A stretch of 9,649 bases of DNA. Source: Solirubrobacterales bacterium (GTDB lineage Bacteria; Actinomycetota; Thermoleophilia; Solirubrobacterales; 70-9). The DNA lies in the NCBI GenBank assembly GCA_013694825.1, contig JACDBR010000092.1, forward strand, positions 1-9,649, given 5' to 3'. This document shows positions 1 to 5,801 of the stretch, one piece after another (within the stretch, counting starts at the first letter, position 1; each line of letters starts with the position of its first letter). The translations under genes were made by a program, and so were the position numbers. The notes under the pieces are model-generated. The model did not search any database. It saw only the letters and a list, made by a program, of their open reading frames with translations, and was not told the origin of the DNA.

Positions 1-18
1 TTCGGGATACTCGAGGAG

Positions 19-408
19 ATGCCGAGCCAGGACGAGCACGTGGAGATCGTGGAGCGCTGGGTCGCCGGGTACCGCGACCGGAACCTGGAGCAGATGCAGG
101 CCGTCGCGGACCCCGAGATCGAGCTGCGGATGCCGACCGGAGACGTGCTCAGCGGCTACGACGGCCTGGCGGCCATGACTCGCCACGGCTGGGAGGCGGA
201 GACGCCTCACTACCCCAATCTCGACCGCTGCATCCTCAAGCACGACACGGTGTTCGCGCTGATCGACGTCGAGCTGCGCTCGCCCGAGACCGGCGAGGCC
301 GTCCGCACGCTGGCGGTCGGCGCCGAGTTCCGGATCCGCGACGGCTTGGTGGTCGAGTGGGCCGGTCGCCCCGATCGCGCCAAGCTGCTCGAGGACGCCG
401 AGGGCTAG
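19..408 (+). CDS. SnoaL-like / NTF2-like domain protein
   Basis: A 129-residue protein, the usual size of a single-domain SnoaL-like (NTF2 superfamily) cone-shaped alpha+beta barrel. Visible family features are an N-terminal helix (VEIVERWVAGYRDRN, about residues 8-22), the segment ADPEIELRMPTGDVLSGYDGL (about 30-50) that matches the common D-P-E-V-E followed by G-x-x-G-x-x-G/A pattern, and a C-terminal strand ending FRIRDGLVVEWAGRPDRAKLLE. Members include polyketide cyclases and isomerases, but most actinobacterial single-domain copies have no assigned reaction, so I assign none. The ATG at 19 directly abuts GAGGAG (13-18), which is too close to act as a normal ribosome binding site, and the frame stays open to the window edge. 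The true start could therefore lie upstream, although the ATG gives a typical N-terminus. The stop is TAG at 406-408. No partner gene is evident: the next gene starts 86 nt downstream with its own ribosome binding site. Confidence 0.75.
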   Translation: MPSQDEHVEIVERWVAGYRDRNLEQMQAVADPEIELRMPTGDVLSGYDGLAAMTRHGWEAETPHYPNLDRCILKHDTVFALIDVELRSPETGEAVRTLAVGAEFRIRDGLVVEWAGRPDRAKLLEDAEG

Positions 409-420
409 CGCCTCAGGGAC

Positions 421-448
421 TTGCATCGGCCTCGATCCCACATACGAT
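421..448 (+). promoter_or_regulatory. candidate sigma70-type promoter for the beta-helix gene
   Basis: TTGCAT (421-426) and TACGAT (443-448) are separated by 16 nt, and a gene with a good ribosome binding site begins 46 nt downstream. The -10 box fits TANNNT; the -35 box is weak. It lies in the only gap between the two plus-strand genes. In GC-rich DNA such matches arise by chance, so this is a weak call. Confidence 0.25.
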
Positions 449-452
449 CGAG
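431..452. promoter_or_regulatory. 7-bp inverted repeat in the intergenic region (operator or terminator candidate)
   Basis: CTCGATC (431-437) and GATCGAG (446-452) are perfect reverse complements separated by 8 nt. The right arm overlaps the candidate -10 box at 443-448, which would suit a repressor site. Alternatively it forms a weak hairpin after the SnoaL-like gene; no T-run follows, so an intrinsic terminator is less likely. CTCGATC-type words are common in this DNA, which raises the chance of coincidence. Confidence 0.3.
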
Positions 453-482
453 CGGCGATCCTGGTTGGCAGGACGCTCTTTG

Positions 483-490
483 AGAGGGGG
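483..490 (+). promoter_or_regulatory. ribosome binding site that sets the beta-helix gene start
   Basis: GAGAGGGG ends 4 nt before the ATG at 495. It decides the start: the frame is open back to 357, but the upstream extension would overlap the SnoaL-like gene and would bury the signal peptide behind 46 arginine-rich residues. Confidence 0.6.
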
Positions 491-494
491 AAGC

Positions 495-1589
495 ATGCAT
501 GCTCGTCGCCTTGGTCTCTTCGCCGCGATCGCCGCGGCGCTCTGCGCCATGCTCGGTACCGCGGCTGCCGCGGCGGCCGACACGATCACCGTCCGCAACA
601 CGAACGACGACGGGCCGGGGTCGCTGCGCCGCGCGATCGAGCGGGCCGACTCAGGCGACGTGATCCGGGTACCGAGGGGGCGCTACGGGCTGACGAGCGG
701 CCAGCTGCTGATCGACAAGCAGCTCAGCATCAGCGGCGCCGGCGCCCGCCGGACCGTTCTCGACGCCAACCACGCCAGCCGGGTGATCGAGGTGGCCTCG
801 GGATTGTCGCGGGTGGTGATCTCCAAGCTGACGATCCGCGAGGGCGACACGGGTATGGATAGCGACGGCGGCGGCATCCACACCTCGAGCGATCTCCTGC
901 TCTCGCAGGTCGCGCTCCGCAGCAACGTCGCGACGCCGGCGGAGAATCAAGCCGGCGGCGCCGTCTACGCAATCGGAGCGATTCGGGTGACGCTGCGTCA
1001 GAGCCTCGTCGCGCGCAACCGCGCGTACAACAGCGGTGGGGTCGAGGGTCAGGACGTGCGCGCGATCGACACCACGTTCGCCTACAACTCGGCCGGGACC
1101 CCACAGAAGAATGGAGACGGCGGAGCGACCGACGGCGTGATGACGCTGATCGACAGCACCGTGGTCGGCAACCGCTGCTTCAACGGCTCGGGCTGCGGTG
1201 GCGGCGTCTTCGGACCCCTGGTGACGACGCAGGGCTCGCTGTTCGCCGGCAATATCGCCTACGAGTCGAACGGGATGCCGCCCGGCTCGCCCGCCAACCC
1301 CGGGGCGCCCGATAACTGCGGCGGCGCCGCGGTGACATCGCTCGGCCACAACCTCGACAGCGTCGGCGATTGCATGCTCAGCATGCCGAGCGACATCAGC
1401 AACGTCGCCGCCCGGCTGCGAAGGCCCGGAGGCTACGGCGGACCGACCGACAGCTTCGCCCTCGAGCCCTCGAGCCCGGCTCTCAACGCGGGCGCTCGCG
1501 AGTGCACGAGGCGCGACCAGCGAGGGGTCAGGCGCCCGCAGGGCCGGCGCTGCGACATCGGCGCCTTCGAGCTCGAGCGCCGCCGCTAG
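495..1589 (+). CDS. secreted right-handed beta-helix protein, choice-of-anchor-Q type
   Basis: A 364-residue exported protein of unknown ligand. Residues 1-28 form a signal peptide: a basic MHARR start, a hydrophobic core, and an alanine run with a likely cut before DTITV. The mature N-terminus has TNDDGPGSLRRAIERA followed by GDVIRVPRGRY, the hallmark opening of secreted parallel beta-helix proteins. Short strand-turn repeats follow with many G/N/D turns (such as GGGIHTSSDLLLSQVALRSN, GGAVYAIGAIRVTLRQSLVARN and TLIDSTVVGNRC). The last 45 residues hold SPALNAG, then DQRGVRRPQG and CDIGAFE, the conserved end of the choice-of-anchor Q family. Several cysteines suggest disulfides outside the cell. 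No sortase motif, PEP-CTERM or C-terminal membrane helix follows CDIGAFE, so I infer release rather than anchoring. Known relatives include polysaccharide-active and adhesin-like proteins; no catalytic site is identifiable. Its stop overlaps that of the convergent GH26-like gene, which may also act on extracellular glycan. Confidence 0.85.
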   Translation: MHARRLGLFAAIAAALCAMLGTAAAAAADTITVRNTNDDGPGSLRRAIERADSGDVIRVPRGRYGLTSGQLLIDKQLSISGAGARRTVLDANHASRVIEVASGLSRVVISKLTIREGDTGMDSDGGGIHTSSDLLLSQVALRSNVATPAENQAGGAVYAIGAIRVTLRQSLVARNRAYNSGGVEGQDVRAIDTTFAYNSAGTPQKNGDGGATDGVMTLIDSTVVGNRCFNGSGCGGGVFGPLVTTQGSLFAGNIAYESNGMPPGSPANPGAPDNCGGAAVTSLGHNLDSVGDCMLSMPSDISNVAARLRRPGGYGGPTDSFALEPSSPALNAGARECTRRDQRGVRRPQGRRCDIGAFELERRR

Positions 1590-2732
1590 GGAAACGGGAC
1601 CGCGGTCTGCTGCTTGGCGCCGGGCGCGAACTCCTGGTAGCGGCGCTCGTTGAGGATCCGGATCAGCGCCTTTCGGGCGCCTGGATAGTGGTGCAGGTTG
1701 TAGATGTTGTCGGTCGAGACCGAGCGGTAGAAGAGCAGCGCCCTGGTGCGCTTGTGGTGCTCGGCCCACTCGAACAGGCGCTTGACGAACCGGCCCTTGG
1801 GGTCGCGGTCGTAGGGGCCGTACTCGCCGACGACGAACGGGAACCGGCGGTACTGCGAGTAGAAGCGGTTGAAGTTCCTCCACACCGTCTTGGTCGAGAA
1901 CTTGGCGTAGATGTCGGTGCCGACCCAGTCGACGTAGCGCTTGCCGGGGAAGTAGGCCTGCGGACGGTTGGCCTTCTTGTTGGGTGAGCCGCTGGTCTGC
2001 GGGACCCACATCGTCGCGACCTTCGCGCGCTCGAGCTTGGCTGGGATTCCGTTGCGGCGGTAGACCGGGTCGTGCTCGCTCTTGGCGCGAAGGATGCGCG
2101 GCATCTTGAGCCTCCGCAGGTCCGCGTTAATCCGCTTTCGCGCGCCGCCGTCGACGATCAGCGAGATCCGTCGCCAAGCCTGCTTGAACTGCTTCGTCGA
2201 GTGCCCCTTGCGCGCCGAGCCGTTGCGGTTGAACGCGGCATAGGGGTTCCAGTAGCCGTTCATCTCGGGGAACAGCCGCAGGTAGACGATCTGGCCCTGG
2301 TTTGGCGATCGACTTGTTGAGCCGCAGGATGTAGTCGTCGCCCCGGCCGTCGGCGATCTGCGCCGGGGTGATGCGCTCGGTGCCGTCGCCGCTCGCGGTC
2401 GAGAGGCTGACCACGCCGCGGGTGTCGGTCGCGGCCCAGCGCTCGAAGGCGTGGCTCGCCTTCAGCGAGACGTCCCAGTGGTAGAAGACCTGGAGCAGCG
2501 CCGGGTGGGCGCCGACCTGCTTGCGAAAGGCCGAGAAGTCCGCGACGTCACTGGTGTCTGAGACCCCGTGCCAGACCTTGCCCTTCGGCGGCGCGTAGGG
2601 CGCCGCCTCGGCTCGCGCCGCGATTGCGAGCAGCCAGACGATCAGGGCGAGAGCCAGGGTCAGCGCAAGGGTTGAGAAGGTGCCGAGGCGGGGGTGGCGG
2701 AAGCGCTGGCGAGGCTGGGCCATGCCTCCCAC
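1586..2732 (-). pseudogene. secreted GH26-like (beta-mannanase family) glycosidase, frameshifted
   Basis: Two minus-strand frames make one protein. Frame A runs from the start to about 2301; frame B runs from about 2299 to the TAG at 1586-1588. Frame A begins with a signal peptide or signal anchor (a hydrophobic run ending LLAIAARAEAA), then WHGVSD and QVFYHWD typical of GH26 N-termini. It ends LNKSIAK. Dropping one base at 2298-2303 continues it as QGQIVYLRLFPEMNGYW, giving about 378 residues. Frame B carries DWVGTDIY and VVGEYGPYD. By family knowledge the Glu of FPEMNG (about residue 153) is the acid/base and the Glu of VGEYG (about 300) the nucleophile, so both are intact but follow the break. 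Unless the extra base is a sequencing error, the product is truncated and inactive. Start: the GTG at 2730-2732 lacks a ribosome binding site; the in-frame ATG at 2721-2723 has GGGAGG only 1 nt away. Its substrate is not readable. Confidence 0.8.
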
Positions 2733-2793
2733 ATCGGCAGCATCGGCCGCTGGACTTAGCCGCGGCGCCTCGGAGTGGACGACCGCCCAGCGC

Positions 2794-2844
2794 CCACCCG
2801 GAACACCGTTCGAAGCGCACGCCGTAGGGCCCGCGCCCGGGTGG
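2794..2844. repeat. 8-bp inverted repeat with long spacer between two minus-strand genes
   Basis: CCACCCGG (2794-2801) and CCGGGTGG (2837-2844) are exact reverse complements 35 nt apart, inside the 129-nt gap that follows the acyl-CoA dehydrogenase stop. A folded RNA here could mark the 3' end of that transcript, but there is no U-run. At this GC content chance pairing is plausible. Nothing else recognisable lies in this gap. Confidence 0.2.
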
Positions 2845-2861
2845 CGTTCCAGGAATCCGGG

Positions 2862-4142
2862 CTAGCGGATCTTCATCCCCGAGATCGCGCGCGCGATCAC
2901 CAGCCGCTGGATCTCCGAGGTGCCCTCGAAGATCGTGTAGATCTTGGCGTCGCGGTGCATCCGCTCGACCGGGTACTCGCGGGTGTAGCCATTGCCGCCC
3001 AGCACCTGTATCGCGCGCTCGGTGGCCCAGACGGCGACCTCGCCGGCCTTGAGCTTGGACATCGAGCCCTCGGCGTTGGTGAAGGTGTGCTGGTTTCGGC
3101 CCATCCACGAGGCGCGCCAGACGAGCAGCCGGGCGGCGTCGATCTCGAGCTTCATGTCGGCGAGCGTGAAGGCGATCGCCTGGTTCTCGATGATCGGGCG
3201 CCCGAACTGCTTTCGCTCCTTGGCGTAGTCGAGCGCGTACTCATACGCTGCCCGGGCGATCCCGATCGCCTGCGCGCCGACCGTCGGCCGGCTGGCCTCG
3301 AAGGTCTGCATCGCCGCCTGCGAGCGCGAGCTCTTGCCCTCGCGGACTCGAGCCAGGCGCTCGTCGAGCTTCTCCTTGCCGCCGAGCAGGCAGGAGCCGG
3401 GGACGCGACAATCGTCTAGATGGACGTCGGCGGTGTGCGAGGCACGCAGGCCATGCTTCTTGACCTTCGCGCCTTGCTCGCAGCCCTTGGTGCCGGGCGG
3501 GATCACGAACGCGGCGTGGCCGCGCGATCCGAGCTCGCGGTCGACCGAGGCGATGATCACGTGGACCTTGGCGATGCCGCCGTTGGTCGCCCAGGCCTTC
3601 TGGCCGTTGATCACCCACTCGTCGCTGGCCTCGTCGTACTTCGCGGTCGTGCGAAGCGCCGAGACATCGGAGCCCGCGTCGGGCTCCGAGGCGCAGAAGG
3701 CGGCGACGGCGGGATCGGACTCCGAGCCGAAGCACTGCGGGATCCACTCGCCGATCTGCTCGCCCGTCCCCTGTCCGAAGATCGAGGCGACCGCCAGGCC
3801 GGTGCCCATGATCGCCATCCCGATCCCGGCGTCGCCCCAGAAGACCTCCTCGTTGACGAGCGGCAGGCCGAGGCCGGTCTCGTCGGCGTAGAACTGGGCT
3901 AGGCCCTCGAAGCCGTAGAGGCCGATCTTGGCGGCCTCCTGGATCACGGGCCAGGGCGTCTCCTCGCGCTCGTCCCACTCGGCCGCGGCCGGGCGCATGA
4001 CGCCCTCGGCGAAGCCGTGGACCCACTCCTGGATGTCCTTCTGCTCCTGGGTCAGGGCCAGCGAGAAGCCGAGCGGCTCGCCCTCGGACTGGGACCCGTT
4101 CGTCGCCTCGGCCGCTACCTGCTCGGCGGTCGTCGCTTCCAT
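2862..4142 (-). CDS. acyl-CoA dehydrogenase family protein
   Basis: A 426-residue FAD flavoenzyme expected to catalyse alpha,beta-dehydrogenation of an acyl-CoA thioester, passing electrons to electron-transfer flavoprotein. The three domains appear in order. The N-terminal helical domain covers about residues 28-145. The middle beta domain includes [15 protein letters not shown] (151-165), matching acyl-CoA dehydrogenase signature 1, and WATNGG. The C-terminal helical domain includes [19 protein letters not shown] (312-330) and [20 protein letters not shown] (379-398), signature 2. [13 protein letters not shown] carries Glu406 at the catalytic-base position of the medium-chain type. The first 25 residues (Ala/Thr/Glu-rich) are an extension outside the fold. 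The ATG at 4140-4142 has GAAAGGA 10 nt upstream. It lies 71 nt downstream of a TetR gene on the same strand, so control by that regulator is likely. Chain length or branching preference cannot be read. The family call is firm. Confidence 0.93.
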   Translation of the reverse strand: MEATTAEQVAAEATNGSQSEGEPLGFSLALTQEQKDIQEWVHGFAEGVMRPAAAEWDEREETPWPVIQEAAKIGLYGFEGLAQFYADETGLGLPLVNEEVFWGDAGIGMAIMGTGLAVASIFGQGTGEQIGEWIPQCFGSESDPAVAAFCASEPDAGSDVSALRTTAKYDEASDEWVINGQKAWATNGGIAKVHVIIASVDRELGSRGHAAFVIPPGTKGCEQGAKVKKHGLRASHTADVHLDDCRVPGSCLLGGKEKLDERLARVREGKSSRSQAAMQTFEASRPTVGAQAIGIARAAYEYALDYAKERKQFGRPIIENQAIAFTLADMKLEIDAARLLVWRASWMGRNQHTFTNAEGSMSKLKAGEVAVWATERAIQVLGGNGYTREYPVERMHRDAKIYTIFEGTSEIQRLVIARAISGMKIR

Positions 4143-4160
4143 CTCTAGGTGTTCCTTTCA

Positions 4161-4176
4161 GCCTGTTCGGTCAGGC
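4161..4176. promoter_or_regulatory. inverted repeat upstream of the acyl-CoA dehydrogenase gene
   Basis: GCCTG (4161-4165) and CAGGC (4172-4176) flank 6 nt, just upstream of the ribosome binding site of the dehydrogenase gene. On the minus strand a TTGACT sequence (4190-4195 on plus) lies shortly before it and could be a -35 element, but no convincing -10 follows at normal spacing. This palindrome does not resemble the one in front of the TetR gene. Weak operator candidate. Confidence 0.2.
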
Positions 4177-4213
4177 ACGATTGAGCTGTAGTCAAGGGGT
4201 CCGGAGCGTTCCG

Positions 4214-4894
4214 TCAGAGGTCCTCGATGCCGCGGGCCGCAACCCTCCCGAGCAGGGAGCCGAGCTCCGCGGGCGTCCATGCGCCCTCTGTGGTGAGCAT
4301 CGTGCGAACTCCCGATTCGCCGATCGCGACGACCATCTCGGCGAGCACGGGCGCCACGCGGGCGGGATCGCCGCCGTGGCGAGGGCGATCGCCGGCCTCG
4401 AGGGCGGCCGCGATCATCGCGGCCAGCCGCTCGACGACGAGGGTTCGGACTTCCCGGGCCCGTCGCTCGACCGCCGGATCGGGGCCGCCGCGCGAGTCGA
4501 AGACGATCCGCCACGAGTCGGGCGCGTCGCGCGCGGCGGTGAGCAGCGCGGTGAAGCCCTGCGTGTAGGCCTCCTCGGACTCCTCGACCGGCTTCCACTC
4601 CTCGCCGAGAGCCGAGCCGATGGCGGCGACGATCCGTCCCTCCTCGCGCTCGAGCAGGGCACCGAACAGCTCGCGCTTGCTCGGATAGCACTCATAGACG
4701 ACGGGCTTGGTGACGCCGACCGCGTCGGCGATCGCGCCCATCGAGGTGCCGGCGTAGCCGTGCTCGACGAGCAGCTTCAGGGTGGCGTCGAGGACCTGCG
4801 GCCGGCGGATCGCAGGGCCCAGGTGGGCGGCCCTGCGCCTGCCGGCGCGCGGCGGGTCGCCCGGGCCAGACCTGCTCCGAGAGGGGGCGCTCAC
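4214..4894 (-). CDS. TetR/AcrR-family transcriptional regulator
   Basis: A 226-residue DNA-binding repressor of the TetR type. The N-terminal domain shows VLDATLKLLVEHGYAGTSM then AIADAVGVTKPVVYECYPSK (about residues 34-73), the helix-turn-helix and the following helix with the usual Y-x-x-Y/F-P-S-K ending. The C-terminal part (about 80-226) is helical and variable, as expected for the ligand-binding and dimer domain; it names no ligand. The first 30 residues are a basic, proline-rich extension not needed for the fold. The start is GTG at 4892-4894. Either AGGA 8 nt upstream serves as a ribosome binding site or the mRNA is leaderless (see the TANNNT box). A palindrome (4905-4918) in front of the gene suggests autorepression. 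The acyl-CoA dehydrogenase follows 71 nt downstream on the same strand and is the best target candidate. The hydrolase lies 79 nt upstream, also on the same strand. Confidence 0.92.
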   Translation of the reverse strand: MSAPSRSRSGPGDPPRAGRRRAAHLGPAIRRPQVLDATLKLLVEHGYAGTSMGAIADAVGVTKPVVYECYPSKRELFGALLEREEGRIVAAIGSALGEEWKPVEESEEAYTQGFTALLTAARDAPDSWRIVFDSRGGPDPAVERRAREVRTLVVERLAAMIAAALEAGDRPRHGGDPARVAPVLAEMVVAIGESGVRTMLTTEGAWTPAELGSLLGRVAARGIEDL

Positions 4895-4901
4895 GTGACC
4901 G

Positions 4902-4907
4902 ATCCTA
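4902..4907 (-). promoter_or_regulatory. candidate -10 box of the TetR gene, leaderless spacing
   Basis: On the minus strand TAGGAT is followed by exactly 7 nt and then the GTG start, placing the expected transcription start at or next to the start codon. No clear -35 element is seen. The same bases contain AGGA, which could instead be a Shine-Dalgarno sequence, so the two readings compete. Confidence 0.35.
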
Positions 4908-4918
4908 CCGACGGGTAG
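4905..4918. promoter_or_regulatory. palindromic operator candidate upstream of the TetR gene
   Basis: CTACC (4905-4909), a 4-nt spacer, then GGTAG (4914-4918): a perfect 5-bp-arm inverted repeat 10 nt upstream of the TetR start codon. One arm overlaps the candidate -10 box at 4902-4907. The size, symmetry and position are those expected of a TetR autoregulatory operator. I see no second copy in front of the acyl-CoA dehydrogenase gene. Confidence 0.5.
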
Positions 4919-4973
4919 CTTTTCGTGGGCCCGCCCGCGCAGGGTGCCGGGGGCGCCGAGCCCAGGCGCGGGT

Positions 4974-5801
4974 TCATCGGCCGCATGCCAGCACCGTCGA
5001 GCGGATCACCTCAGCCACCGCGCCGGGATCGTCGTAGTAGGGCAGGTGCCCGGCGTCGATCGTCACGTGGCGGGCCCGCGGCAGCATGCGCCGAGCCCGC
5101 GGCGCCTGGCGGCCGTGGATCAGCAGCCGGTCCCGGTTGCCCCAGGCGACCGTCACGGGGACGTCGTCGAGCTCGTGGCCGGCCGTGAACTGGTACTCGT
5201 CGAACGCGCGCACAGCTCCCTTGAAGGCGGGCGCCGCCCATAAGTCCTCGAGCGTCGCCACGGCCTCGTAGTCGGGCACCCGTCCCGGACGGGCGATCAG
5301 CTGGGCGAAGAGCAGCCTGCGCCCGGCGCGGCTCCGGGCGAGGCGAAGCAAAGCGGGGCGCGCGGCGCGGGGGATCGCCTGGAGGGGAATGAGCGAGGAC
5401 TGGCAGTACCGACGCTCCGTCGGCGTCCAGAAGCCGGCGGGGGAGAGGGCGGTGGCCGAGGCGGCGCTGCCCCGTCGAGCGAGCTCGAGCGCGATCGCGC
5501 CGCCCATCGAGTTGCCGGCGACGTGCGGCCGGTTGAGCCCCTGGCGGGCGAAGAACTCCTCGAAGGCCTCGACGTAGGCCGGGATCGCCGGCCCGACGCC
5601 ATCTGGCAGCGGCACGGAGCCTCCGAAGCCGGGGGAGTCACAGGCGATCAGCTCGAACTCGAGCGCGAGGCGGTCGATCACCGGTCTCCAAGCCTGCCAG
5701 CGGTGGCCGACTCCGTGCAGGAGCACTATCGGGGGGCCGCTCCCCTCGCGGTGGTGGTTGAGCTCGGCCGGGCTCGCTCGGCGAAGCGCAGTCGCGCTCA
5801 T
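4974..5801 (-). CDS. alpha/beta hydrolase
   Basis: A 275-residue alpha/beta-fold hydrolase, the normal length of the family. Features in order: PPIVLLHGVG (residues 23-32, the HG oxyanion-hole motif), DSPGFGGS (55-62), the nucleophile elbow AGNSMGGA with Ser98, WGNRDRLL with Asp224 as the likely acid, and DAGHLPYYDDP with His252, completing the Ser-Asp-His triad. There is no signal peptide, so it is cytoplasmic. The family includes esterases, lactonases and C-C bond hydrolases, and the substrate cannot be told. The ATG start at 5799-5801 overlaps the GMC gene's stop as ATGA, indicating translational coupling. If the GMC frameshift is an error, the real gap is 22 nt with AGGG 7 nt before this ATG. 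A longer start (GTG at 5858) lies inside the GMC gene and adds 19 mostly basic residues, so I rejected it. Confidence 0.9.
   Translation of the reverse strand: MSATALRRASPAELNHHREGSGPPIVLLHGVGHRWQAWRPVIDRLALEFELIACDSPGFGGSVPLPDGVGPAIPAYVEAFEEFFARQGLNRPHVAGNSMGGAIALELARRGSAASATALSPAGFWTPTERRYCQSSLIPLQAIPRAARPALLRLARSRAGRRLLFAQLIARPGRVPDYEAVATLEDLWAAPAFKGAVRAFDEYQFTAGHELDDVPVTVAWGNRDRLLIHGRQAPRARRMLPRARHVTIDAGHLPYYDDPGAVAEVIRSTVLACGR

Noticed and set aside
357..494. Upstream extension of the beta-helix gene
   Set aside because: It overlaps the SnoaL-like gene, is Arg-rich and would displace the signal peptide; the ATG at 495 has a good ribosome binding site.
651..2009. Long minus-strand frame (452 codons) opposite the beta-helix gene
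   Set aside because: Low-complexity Arg/Ala/Val-rich translation with no family motif. It lies antisense to a well-supported secreted protein and overlaps the GH26-like gene; a GC-rich shadow.
2290..2310. Programmed ribosomal frameshift in the GH26-like gene
   Set aside because: No slippery heptamer, rare codon or stop codon lies at the junction; a simple indel explains the change better.
4181..4195. TTGA-N7-TCAA repeat upstream of the acyl-CoA dehydrogenase gene
   Set aside because: Only 4-bp arms; too short to separate from chance.
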